NCBI GenBank assembly: GCA_016713245.1
Contig: JADJPM010000004.1
Span: 248,001-312,000, forward strand
Origin: Verrucomicrobiaceae bacterium
Lineage (GTDB): Bacteria > Verrucomicrobiota > Verrucomicrobiia > Verrucomicrobiales > Verrucomicrobiaceae
Length of the DNA stretch: 64,000 nt
Direction of reading: 5' to 3'
The number at the start of each line of letters is the position of its first letter. Position 1 is the stretch's first letter. The position numbers and the translations under genes are program-made. Of the stretch, positions 42,557 to 49,923 are shown one piece after another. Below the pieces are notes generated by a model that was given only the letters and a program-made list of their open reading frames with translations, did not search any database and was not told where the DNA came from.

Positions 42557-44194
42557 ATGCGCTCCCTGATTTGTTTCCTCGCCTTTGCAGCCTCCGCCGT
42601 CGCGGCGGACAAGCCTTTGAACATCCTCTTCTGCTTCGCGGACGATTGGGGGCGGTATGCGAGCATTTATGCGGAGCACGAGAAGTTCCCCTCGCCGAAT
42701 CAGGTGGTCAAAACGCCGAACATCGACCGCATCGCCCGCGAGGGGGCGCTTTTCAGCCGCGCGTATGTGAATGCGCCGTCGTGCACGCCATGCCGCAGTG
42801 CCTTGAACTCCGGCCGTTACTTCTTCAACTGCGGTCGCGCGGCGATTTTGAATGGCGCGGTGTGGGACCCGGCGATTCCGAGTTTTGCGCTCACGCTGAA
42901 GGACAGCGGCTACCACATCGGCAAGGCTTTCAAAGTGTGGAGCCCCGGCGATCCGGCGGACGCGCCCTTTGGCGGTCAGGTGCATGCGTATCAGAAGCAT
43001 GGCGGACGCTTCAATCAGTTCTCCCAAAACGTGGAGAAGCTCATGAATGAAGGCGTGGCCGTCGAGGATGCGAAAAAGCAGCTGTATGACGAGGTGCGCG
43101 GCAATTTTGACGACTTCCTCAAAGCGCGGCCAAAGGGTGCGCCCTTCCTTTTCTGGCATGGACCCACGAACGTGCACCGCAAGTGGGTCAAAGGCAGCGG
43201 CGAGGCGCAGTGGGGCATCAAACCGGATGATTTGAAGGGCAAGCTGCCGAAGCATCTGCCGGACGTGCACGAGATGCGCGAGGACTTTGGCAGCTATCTC
43301 GGCGAGATTCAGGCTTTCGACGCTCAAGTGGGTGTTTTGGTCAAAAGGCTCGAAGAAGAAGGCGAGCTCGACAACACGATCATCGTCATCAGCGGCGATC
43401 ACGGCGCTCCCGGCTTCCCCGGCGGCAAATGCAATCTCTACGACTTCGGCGTGAACGTGACGCTCGCCATCCGCTGGCCCGGACAGCCCGGCGGGCGCTA
43501 CATCGAGGACTTCGTCAATTTGATGGACCTCGCGCCGACGTTCATGGAGGTCGGCGGCGCGGCCATTCCGCCCGGTGTGAACGGCAAAAGCATCGTTTCA
43601 CTCATGAAGAGCGGCAAAAGCGGCCGGATCGACCCCGAGCGCGATTACGTCATCACCGGCCGCGAGCGGCATGTGAGCATCGCCCGCGAAGGAAACCTCC
43701 CGTATCCGCAGCGGGCGCTGCGCAAGGACGGCTGGCTCTACATTCACAACTTCAAGCCCGAGCGCATGCCCATGGGCGACTACAAAAACCTCACCGAAAG
43801 CTTCACGCCGGATCAAAACAGCCTCGAAAACAACACCTACGAGGCCTTTCCGGACATGGACAGCTCACCGGCCAAAGCCTGGCTCATCGCGCATCGCAAC
43901 GACTCGCAGTACAAGTGGTATTTCGACTACGCCTTTGCCAAACGCCCGCAGGAAGAGCTCTATGACCTCCGCAAAGACCCCGACGCCACCATCAACATCG
44001 CCGCCGAGGCCAGCTTTGCCGCCAAGAAGACCGAAATGGCCGCCGAGCTCATGGCAAAGCTCAAAGCCGTCGGCGATCCCCGCGTGACGCAGGACCCGGT
44101 GCCGTTTGAGCTACCGCCCTACACGCTCGACACGAAAACCGGCGAAGGCGCGAAGAAGAAGGGCAAAGGGAAGGGGAAGGCCAAGGCGGAGTAG
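42557..44194 (+). CDS. Exported sulfatase, heparan N-sulfatase-like
   Basis: 545 residues; signal MRSLICFLAFAASAVAA. ILFCFADDWGRYASIYAEHE opens the sulfatase core and the formylglycine motif is SCTPCRSALNSG (Cys76), whose C-T-P-C-R form resembles the sulfamidase (SGSH-like) branch. VISGDHGAPGFPGGKCNLYDFGVNVTLAIRWPG supplies metal and substrate residues. The Lys/Gly-rich C-terminus (GAKKKGKGKGKAK) is low complexity. Expected role: removal of sulfate from glycans outside the cytoplasm. It is followed without gap by the C-terminal relic of another gene. Confidence 0.9.
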   Translation: MRSLICFLAFAASAVAADKPLNILFCFADDWGRYASIYAEHEKFPSPNQVVKTPNIDRIAREGALFSRAYVNAPSCTPCRSALNSGRYFFNCGRAAILNGAVWDPAIPSFALTLKDSGYHIGKAFKVWSPGDPADAPFGGQVHAYQKHGGRFNQFSQNVEKLMNEGVAVEDAKKQLYDEVRGNFDDFLKARPKGAPFLFWHGPTNVHRKWVKGSGEAQWGIKPDDLKGKLPKHLPDVHEMREDFGSYLGEIQAFDAQVGVLVKRLEEEGELDNTIIVISGDHGAPGFPGGKCNLYDFGVNVTLAIRWPGQPGGRYIEDFVNLMDLAPTFMEVGGAAIPPGVNGKSIVSLMKSGKSGRIDPERDYVITGRERHVSIAREGNLPYPQRALRKDGWLYIHNFKPERMPMGDYKNLTESFTPDQNSLENNTYEAFPDMDSSPAKAWLIAHRNDSQYKWYFDYAFAKRPQEELYDLRKDPDATINIAAEASFAAKKTEMAAELMAKLKAVGDPRVTQDPVPFELPPYTLDTKTGEGAKKKGKGKGKAKAE

Positions 44195-44383
44195 GCTGAA
44201 ATCCTCCGGCAGGTCATCCTCACCGTCCCCGACCGCAGTCGCGTCAACGGCGTCGCCATCGGCGGCAAGGACAAGGACACGCTCTACGCCTTCTGCATGA
44301 CCAAGATCTGGAAACGCAAAATTCAGCAGCACGCGCTCGGTGCGTGGAGCCCGTGGACGAAGGTGGTGCCGAATAAGTTGTAG
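44195..44383 (+). pseudogene. C-terminal relic of an SMP-30/gluconolactonase-like gene
   Basis: Directly after the sulfatase stop the same frame continues as EILRQVILTVPDRSRVNGVAIGGKDKDTLYAF, then KIWKRKIQQHALGAWSPW to a TAG. This reads as the last propeller blade of an SMP-30/strictosidine-synthase-like protein, typical of PVC exported lactonase-like proteins. There is no start codon of its own at the beginning and no N-terminal part. A second, independent relic of this family is at 61066-61574. Confidence 0.65.
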
Positions 44384-44419
44384 CTTTGACCGCCTAAACC
44401 ACCCGCTTGCGGAGCCGAA

Positions 44420-44704
44420 ATGAAAAAGTATGCTCGCCGCATGACACTCGTTCTCGAACTCCCGGATGCCTGGAAGCGCCTGCTCGGCCTCGACACAGCC
44501 GATGCACCTGCACGCGCCCGTGAGATGCTCATCACCGAAAGCTACCGCGAAGGCAGGCTTTCTCGCGGCCAGGCGGCGGAGATGCTCGGACTGGGCTTTC
44601 ACGAGGCCGAGGCCTTCTTCAAGCGCCACGGTGCCGAGCAGCAGCCGACCTGGGAAGATCTGGAGGCCAGGGCTGACAAACTCCGCGCGGCTCTCCAGTC
44701 ATGA
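44420..44704 (+). CDS. UPF0175 family antitoxin
   Basis: 94 residues (ATG at 44420; a shorter start at 44441, MTLVLELPDAW, is equally possible). The core AREMLITESYREGRLSRGQAAEMLGLGFHEAEAFFKRHG is the UPF0175 helix-turn-helix, shared by many antitoxins paired with PIN-domain DUF3368 toxins. It overlaps the toxin gene by 4 bases (ATGA), the standard coupled arrangement. The protein should neutralise the toxin and repress the operon. Confidence 0.85.
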   Translation: MKKYARRMTLVLELPDAWKRLLGLDTADAPARAREMLITESYREGRLSRGQAAEMLGLGFHEAEAFFKRHGAEQQPTWEDLEARADKLRAALQS

Positions 44705-45192
44705 GCGCCCAAGGCGTCGTCGTGGCGGATACCACACCGCTGAATTACCTCGTTCTCATCGAACAAGTCGAGGTGCTTCATCAGTTGTTTGGTGAGGTGA
44801 TGATTCCAGAAGCCGTGCTCACGGAGCTCCGCCATCCCAAAGCACCCGCCGCCGTCTCTGCATGGCTGCAAAAATTACCGAACTGGCTCCGGGTCGTAAA
44901 TGTGGGGCAGGTGGACGACACCATCCAGCTCGGCCATGGCGAGAACGAAGCCATCAGCCTCGCCATGGAAAAGCAGGTCTCTATCGTGCTCATGGATGAG
45001 CGACGAGGCCGCGCCGCAGCGGAGGCACGCGGCTTGCTGCCCATCGGCACCTTGAACATCCTCGATCTGGCGGACGAGCGCGGCCTTCTCGACGGAGTCA
45101 CTGCGCTCAACGACATCAAGCGAACCACCTTCCGCGCCGCCGGAGAGCTGCTGGATCGATTCGAGGCGCGCATGATGGCCCGCAAAGCGTGA
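44701..45192 (+). CDS. PIN-domain toxin, DUF3368 type
   Basis: 163 residues. PIN acidic residues are visible: Asp in VVADTTPLNYL, Glu in PEAVLTELRHP, Glu in GHGENEAISLAM and Asp in IVLMDERRGRAAAEARGL. The C-terminus GTLNILDLADERGLLDGV is characteristic of DUF3368 proteins. PIN toxins are Mg-dependent RNases that cut tRNA, rRNA or mRNA. It is coupled to the UPF0175 antitoxin, making a complete type II module. Confidence 0.87.
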   Translation: MSAQGVVVADTTPLNYLVLIEQVEVLHQLFGEVMIPEAVLTELRHPKAPAAVSAWLQKLPNWLRVVNVGQVDDTIQLGHGENEAISLAMEKQVSIVLMDERRGRAAAEARGLLPIGTLNILDLADERGLLDGVTALNDIKRTTFRAAGELLDRFEARMMARKA

Positions 45193-45245
45193 CTGCCGCC
45201 ACAGGGATGTCTGCGCACCTTGCCGCAGCACGTTAAACTCACGCT

Positions 45246-45521
45246 TCAGCAAAACTGCGCCTTCACCACGCTTTGAATCTCCGGCGGGGCTGGAAGCTGG
45301 TTTTGGTAGAAGGTGTAGGAGTTGATGGCCGTGAGATAGCCGTCGTTTTTCGTCGCGGAGCCGACCCAGGCATCGGAGGGCAGCGTGCCGACGGTGCGTT
45401 TGACGAAGTCCGCGTGCGACAGGCTCACATTAGGCGTGAAATGAATCACCTTGCCGTTCTGCACGATGATCAGGACGTAGTAGCCGTCCTGGATTTCAAA
45501 CTACTCGTCGGGCGGTTTCAT
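45246..45521 (-). pseudogene. Short protein gene with in-frame stop
   Basis: From an ATG at 45521 the frame reads MKPPDE, then TAG, then FEIQDGYYVLIIVQNGKVIHF and a further 60 coherent residues (SLSHADFVKRTVGTLPSDAWVGSATKNDG) to a natural stop. The upstream and downstream parts look like one protein broken by a single nonsense codon. The later part alone could start at a GTG (45464). Family not recognised; no signal peptide. Located downstream of the esterase gene on the same strand. Confidence 0.5.
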
Positions 45522-45569
45522 GTGTGTCACAAGCAGACGGAATCCAGCATTCGGGTCAAGTTTCTTGCC

Positions 45570-46595
45570 TCACCCCTCCCACCCACGCCACAGCCACACG
45601 AGCGTGTCGGCCAGCGTGTGCTCGAAGACGCGTTTGTCGCAGTGGCCGGTCTTTTTGCTGAAGACGTAGCGGTGGTGGTAGCCTTTCTGATCGAGGGCGA
45701 CGTTTGTGCGCATGCCGGCCATGACCCAGTTGTGGTAGGTTTCTTCGGGATCGTTGGCGCGGTTGTCGTTTTCGGAGACGTGGGTGAAGATGCGCAGCGG
45801 CTTCGGCTCGCTCGTTTCGATCAATCTCATGCCGGAGTGATACTCCCACGCGCCGAGCGGATACTTCGCTTCTTCGGGCGCGTCGTCGTCCTGCTGGTCC
45901 ACGAAGGTGCCTGAGTAGGCGATGATGCGGCGGAACCAGTCCGGGCGAAACCAGCCCATCGTCAGCGCGGCAGCGCCGCCGGAGCTGCAACCCATCACCG
46001 CACGGCCCCACGGGTTTTCCGTGAGCGCGAACTTCGGATAAACGGCGCGGATCTCGGCATTCGCGAGCACGGCGGGGAGCACCTCGTCGTGAATGAAGCG
46101 GGCGAGGCGATCCGACATCGTGTCATACTCCAGGCCGCGCTCGCTGTTCTTGCCATCGTTGCCGCCATTCTGCACCGCGATGCAGACAAACGCCGGTAGC
46201 TTGTGCTGCGTGTCCTTCGAGATCGTGAGGTTGTCGAGCGCGTTGCCGATGAGCTTCAACTGCCCGGGACCATCGTGAATGACGAGCAGCGGAGCCTTTT
46301 GGCCGTCCTTATAAGCGGCAGGCACATACACCGTGATCTTCCGCTCGGTGTTCACCTTCTTCTTGTCCGGCTCCAACGTCTTGTCCTTGCCGTCGAAGAC
46401 CTTGCTGTCGGCCAGCTTCATCATGAACTCGAACTTCCGCCCCTTCGGATTGCCTTTATCGGTCAAATCTGGATCGACCCGATACTCCGGCCCGACCTCG
46501 AATGCCCCATCGCCCTCTTTGCCGGGGTTCTTGGTGTAGGTTTCAGCGGCTTGGAGCGAGGTGAAGCAGGCGAGAGCAAGGAGGAGATGTTTCAT
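45570..46595 (-). CDS. Exported esterase, enterochelin esterase/esterase D-like
   Basis: 341 residues; signal MKHLLLALACFTSLQAAET. An N-terminal stretch with RKFEFMMKLADSKVFDG and ITVYVPAAYKDGQKAPLLVIHDGP leads to the alpha/beta hydrolase domain. The nucleophile elbow is AVMGCSSGGAAALTM (Ser), followed by IIAYSGTFVDQQ, LRIFTHVSENDNRA (acid) and KKTGHCDKRVFEHTL (His). This resembles the Fes/esterase D (PF00756) family common in PVC polysaccharide loci, where members remove acyl or feruloyl groups. Substrate unknown. Confidence 0.85.
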   Translation of the reverse strand: MKHLLLALACFTSLQAAETYTKNPGKEGDGAFEVGPEYRVDPDLTDKGNPKGRKFEFMMKLADSKVFDGKDKTLEPDKKKVNTERKITVYVPAAYKDGQKAPLLVIHDGPGQLKLIGNALDNLTISKDTQHKLPAFVCIAVQNGGNDGKNSERGLEYDTMSDRLARFIHDEVLPAVLANAEIRAVYPKFALTENPWGRAVMGCSSGGAAALTMGWFRPDWFRRIIAYSGTFVDQQDDDAPEEAKYPLGAWEYHSGMRLIETSEPKPLRIFTHVSENDNRANDPEETYHNWVMAGMRTNVALDQKGYHHRYVFSKKTGHCDKRVFEHTLADTLVWLWRGWEG

Positions 46596-46841
46596 GATGG
46601 AGAAAGCAGCGTAAAGAGGTGATCGAAATGGTTCTCTCAGATTTTGTGATTCTTGCGAGGTGCGGCGGAGACAAAACAAAGCTGGCAACACGCTAAACAG
46701 ACGCTGGGCGTCACCATGAATTTTGATTTCCCGCAGATTCATGGAGGCCAGCAGATTATTTTTTTGAATCCAATCTGTGGGCCTCCCCGAATCTGTGGGA
46801 GATCATTCTGAATTCACAGATGATGCGAAGTCTACAAATCA

Positions 46842-47966
46842 TCACTTCGCCTTCTTCGGCGGGGCGGGATGCGCGGTGAGGTTCGCGGCGGCTTGCTGGA
46901 GCTTTGCGTGCTCGGCGGCGTTCGCGGGGAGGGCTTCTTTGGCAAAGGCGGGCAGCAGTTTCTCCCACACGAGGTCGAGTTCGGCCTGCATCTGGCCGGT
47001 TTGTGCGGTGATGGCGATGACGGCGTCGTGCTCGGGGATCACGAGGCAGATTTGGCCGTCGCGACCGTCGCCACGGAAGCAGTTGTGCTGGCAACGCCAG
47101 AATTGAAAGCCGTAGCCTTGCTGCCAGTCGGACGTTTTGCCGCTGGGCGCTTTGGAGTTGTCCACGTGCTTCGAGGTGGCTTCATCGACCCATTTTTCGG
47201 AGAGCACCTGCTGCCCGTTCCACTTGCCGCGTTGCAGGTAGAGCTGGCCAAACTTCGCGATGTCCTCCGTGCGGATGTGCAGGCCGTATCCGCCAAGGCT
47301 GTGGCCCTCCGCGCTGGCATCCCACATGGGGCTTTCGATGCCGAGTGGCTCAAACAGGCGCGGCTTGAGGTAATCGAGCACGGTCTGGCCCGTGGTTTTC
47401 GTGATGATGGCGGAGAGCATGTAGCTGCCGGGTGTGTTGTAGCGGAAAAACGTGCCCGGCTTATGCGTCACCGGATGCGCGAGGAAACCCTTCACCGACG
47501 GGCCGGTGTCGAAGCCAAACTTCGGCTCCACCTCGTGCCCGCCGCTCATCGAGAGCAGGTCACGCACGCGCATGGCCTTGAGGTTCTCGCTGGCCTCCGC
47601 AGGTGCCTCATTGGGGAAAAAATTCAGCACCGGATCATCGAGCGTCAGTTTTCCCTCCGCCACCGCGAGGCCGATGGCGGTGGAGGTGAAGCTCTTGCTC
47701 AGCGACCACATGACATGGGGCTTCTCCGCCGACTCCGGCTTCCACCACGCCTCCGCGATGACGTGACCGTGACGCACGAGCATGAAGCTGTGCAGCGTGT
47801 GGATCTGCTTGTCCGCCGTCTCGATGAAGTCACGCACCGCAGCCGACGAGATGCCCTGCTGCTCCGGCGTGCTGCGTGGCAGAGCTTTGTCAGCGGAATG
47901 AGCAGCCAAGGTGCTGACGATCAGCATGAGACCGATGTGAAGGATGGCGATGGGGCGATAAATCAT
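46842..47966 (-). CDS. Exported serine hydrolase of the beta-lactamase (class C-like) family
   Basis: 374 residues; signal region IAILHIGLMLIVSTLAAHSA. The active-site SxxK is in VMWSLSKSFTSTAIGLAVAEGK; a Tyr motif appears in FFRYNTPGSYMLSAIITKTTGQ. LTLDDPVLNFFP and MRVRDLLSMSGGH are typical of esterase EstB/D-aminopeptidase-like members of the COG1680 family, most of which are esterases or peptidases and not antibiotic-resistance enzymes. Located outside the cytoplasm. The 246-bp gap upstream of the next minus gene contains two AATCTGTGGG repeats and nothing coding. Confidence 0.86.
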   Translation of the reverse strand: MIYRPIAILHIGLMLIVSTLAAHSADKALPRSTPEQQGISSAAVRDFIETADKQIHTLHSFMLVRHGHVIAEAWWKPESAEKPHVMWSLSKSFTSTAIGLAVAEGKLTLDDPVLNFFPNEAPAEASENLKAMRVRDLLSMSGGHEVEPKFGFDTGPSVKGFLAHPVTHKPGTFFRYNTPGSYMLSAIITKTTGQTVLDYLKPRLFEPLGIESPMWDASAEGHSLGGYGLHIRTEDIAKFGQLYLQRGKWNGQQVLSEKWVDEATSKHVDNSKAPSGKTSDWQQGYGFQFWRCQHNCFRGDGRDGQICLVIPEHDAVIAITAQTGQMQAELDLVWEKLLPAFAKEALPANAAEHAKLQQAAANLTAHPAPPKKAK

Positions 47967-48090
47967 GGTGGAGTGGTTTGTAGCAGCGACGGCATGTGAA
48001 CTCGGCACACGAGCGCACTCTTTCGAGCCGGAAGGTGAACAATGAAGCGACCACTCGCGCTGCTCGGAGTTCTAAACAGCCTTCGAAGCC

Positions 48091-49068
48091 ATGAAGTCCC
48101 TCGTTTTCGCCTTTTTCACCTGTTTCGCCGTCACGGCGGCTTTTGCATACGATCCGCTGAAGTTGCCGGAGACCACTTTGCCGGCTCCGCTCGACTTCAC
48201 CGTGCAGGATGCGAAACGCGACCGCGCTTTGCCGATCCGCGTGTATCTGCCTGCGACGACCCAAGCCGCGCCGGTGGTGCTTTTCAGCCATGGACTCGGC
48301 GGTTCGTGCCAAAACAACCCCTATCTCGGCAAACACTGGTCCGCACGCGGCTACGCGGTCGTCTTTGTGCAGCATCCCGGCAGCGATGAATCCGTGTGGC
48401 GAGGCCAACGCCCCGCGCAGATCCCGATGGCGATGAAGCAGGCCGCGAGCCTCGAAAACTTCATGCTCCGCGTGGCCGACATCCCGGCGGTGCTCGATCA
48501 ACTCACCCGCTGGCAGTCGGACGAAACGCATGCCTTGCGTGGCAGGCTCGATCTCACCCGCGTGGGCATGTCCGGCCATTCATTCGGCGCGGTGACCACG
48601 CAGGCCGTCAGCGGACAAACCATGCCCATCGGCCGCAGCCTCGCCGATCCACGCATCAAAGCCGCCGTGATGATGAGTCCCAGCGTGCCCGCCGCAGGCA
48701 GCGCCGAGCGTGCCTTCGGCAGTGTGACGTTGCCATGGCTGCTCATGACCGGCACCAAGGACGTCGCCCGCATCGGTGCGATGACCCTCGGTGGCGATCT
48801 CGATTCGCGTCTCGGCGTCTATCCCGCGCTGCCTCCCGGCGACAAATACGAACTCGTCCTCCACGACGCCGAGCACGGCGCCTTCGGCGAACGCTCCCTC
48901 CCAGGCGAAGGTGCCAATCGAAATCCCAACCACCACCGCGTCATCCTCGCCCTCAGCACCGCCTTCTGGGATGCCTTCCTGAAAGGTGATGCCGAGGCCA
49001 AAGCCTGGCTCAACGGCGAAGGCCCACGCTCCGTGATGGAGAAAGACGACAAGTGGCAGCGGAAGTGA
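48091..49068 (+). CDS. Exported alpha/beta hydrolase, PAF-acetylhydrolase/dienelactone hydrolase-like
   Basis: 325 residues; signal MKSLVFAFFTCFAVTAAFA. PVVLFSHGLGGSCQNN forms the oxyanion-hole strand, RVGMSGHSFGAVTTQAV carries the Ser nucleophile, LLMTGTKDVARIG the Asp and LHDAEHGAFGERS the His. This order matches the PAF-acetylhydrolase-like or chlorophyllase-like group of bacterial exported hydrolases. It runs divergently from the beta-lactamase-like gene. Substrate unknown. Confidence 0.86.
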   Translation: MKSLVFAFFTCFAVTAAFAYDPLKLPETTLPAPLDFTVQDAKRDRALPIRVYLPATTQAAPVVLFSHGLGGSCQNNPYLGKHWSARGYAVVFVQHPGSDESVWRGQRPAQIPMAMKQAASLENFMLRVADIPAVLDQLTRWQSDETHALRGRLDLTRVGMSGHSFGAVTTQAVSGQTMPIGRSLADPRIKAAVMMSPSVPAAGSAERAFGSVTLPWLLMTGTKDVARIGAMTLGGDLDSRLGVYPALPPGDKYELVLHDAEHGAFGERSLPGEGANRNPNHHRVILALSTAFWDAFLKGDAEAKAWLNGEGPRSVMEKDDKWQRK

Positions 49069-49147
49069 TGGGACAGCAATATCGAGGGTCGTTTTTCGAC
49101 CTGAGAGGCGCATTGACCACAAACACGACGCGGTTAAAAGTAGCCCT

Positions 49148-49414
49148 ATGACTGCGACACTGACCATGGATGAAACCGGACAGATCAAACTCTCCGACGC
49201 ATTGAAGCGTGCTTTCGGCGTAGAGCCGGGCGCTCGGCTGCGTGCGGAAGTGAGTTCGGGCCACATCGAGATCGTGAAGGATGTTCCTTTGGTGACGGAA
49301 GGCGTGGTTGATAACGGTGTGCTATTGCTACCAAAGCTCGGCATCAAAATGGACGCTGGAGCCGCCATTCGTGCGGAGCGTGACGAACTGGCCCAACGTG
49401 CGCTGCCACAATGA
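49148..49414 (+). CDS. AbrB/VapB-type antitoxin
   Basis: 88 residues: MTATLTMDETGQIKLSDALKRAFGVEPGARLRAEV matches a SpoVT-AbrB swapped-hairpin DNA-binding domain, followed by a C-terminal tail that should wrap the toxin. It overlaps the PIN toxin gene by 4 bases (ATGA). It likely neutralises the toxin and autoregulates the pair. Confidence 0.82.
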   Translation: MTATLTMDETGQIKLSDALKRAFGVEPGARLRAEVSSGHIEIVKDVPLVTEGVVDNGVLLLPKLGIKMDAGAAIRAERDELAQRALPQ

Positions 49415-49830
49415 GCACACTGCTCGACAGTTCCGTGCTGGTCGCAGCACTCTCCCCGGACGAACATAGGCACTCACAGTGTCTGACTCTGCTGCTGCAA
49501 GGCGGGCACAGCGTTTATGCTCATGCGTTTTTGGAAACTTTCTCCACACTTACTGGCGGCAAGCTGGGCATCAAAGTCGATGCCGAACTCGCAGCCCGAC
49601 TTCTCACCGAGACGGTTTTGCCACGCGTGAAAGTCATCGAACTCGGTGGCAGCGAACTCATCATCGCGCTGCGAGAGACCAGGAAGCAAGGCGTCCGAGG
49701 TGGCGGCGTCTATGATTACATGCACCTCATCGCTGCTCGAAAAAGTGGCGCAGACGTCCTCTTTACCATCAATCTGAGCAACTTTCAGCATCTCCACCGC
49801 CAGGGTGATCCTGAGATTCTCTGTCCATAG
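49411..49830 (+). CDS. VapC-like PIN-domain toxin
   Basis: 139 residues. PIN acidic residues: Asp in TLLDSSVLVAALSPDEH, Glu in HAFLETFSTLTGG, Asp in GGVYDYMHLIAARKSGADVLFTIN, with a final Asn-containing strand. Expected activity: Mg-dependent RNase restricted by the cognate AbrB-type antitoxin encoded just upstream. This is the second complete PIN toxin-antitoxin module in the window and is unrelated in antitoxin type to the first. Confidence 0.87.
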   Translation: MSTLLDSSVLVAALSPDEHRHSQCLTLLLQGGHSVYAHAFLETFSTLTGGKLGIKVDAELAARLLTETVLPRVKVIELGGSELIIALRETRKQGVRGGGVYDYMHLIAARKSGADVLFTINLSNFQHLHRQGDPEILCP

Positions 49831-49923
49831 CGCCGAGTGAGACTCGAAGATGCAAGTGAATGAAGATCAGATGGTGGTCGTTTGTCGTGATGCTTCGCAG
49901 GCCAATCGAAACTGCTTCTTATC

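Noticed and set aside
46596..46841. Possible gene or promoter in a 246-bp gap with two AATCTGTGGG repeats
   Set aside because: No open frame with coding character and no recognisable promoter; only the short direct repeat is certain.
46842..47966. Antibiotic-resistance beta-lactamase
   Set aside because: The COG1680-type architecture and gene context fit an esterase/peptidase; SxxK alone does not show lactamase activity.
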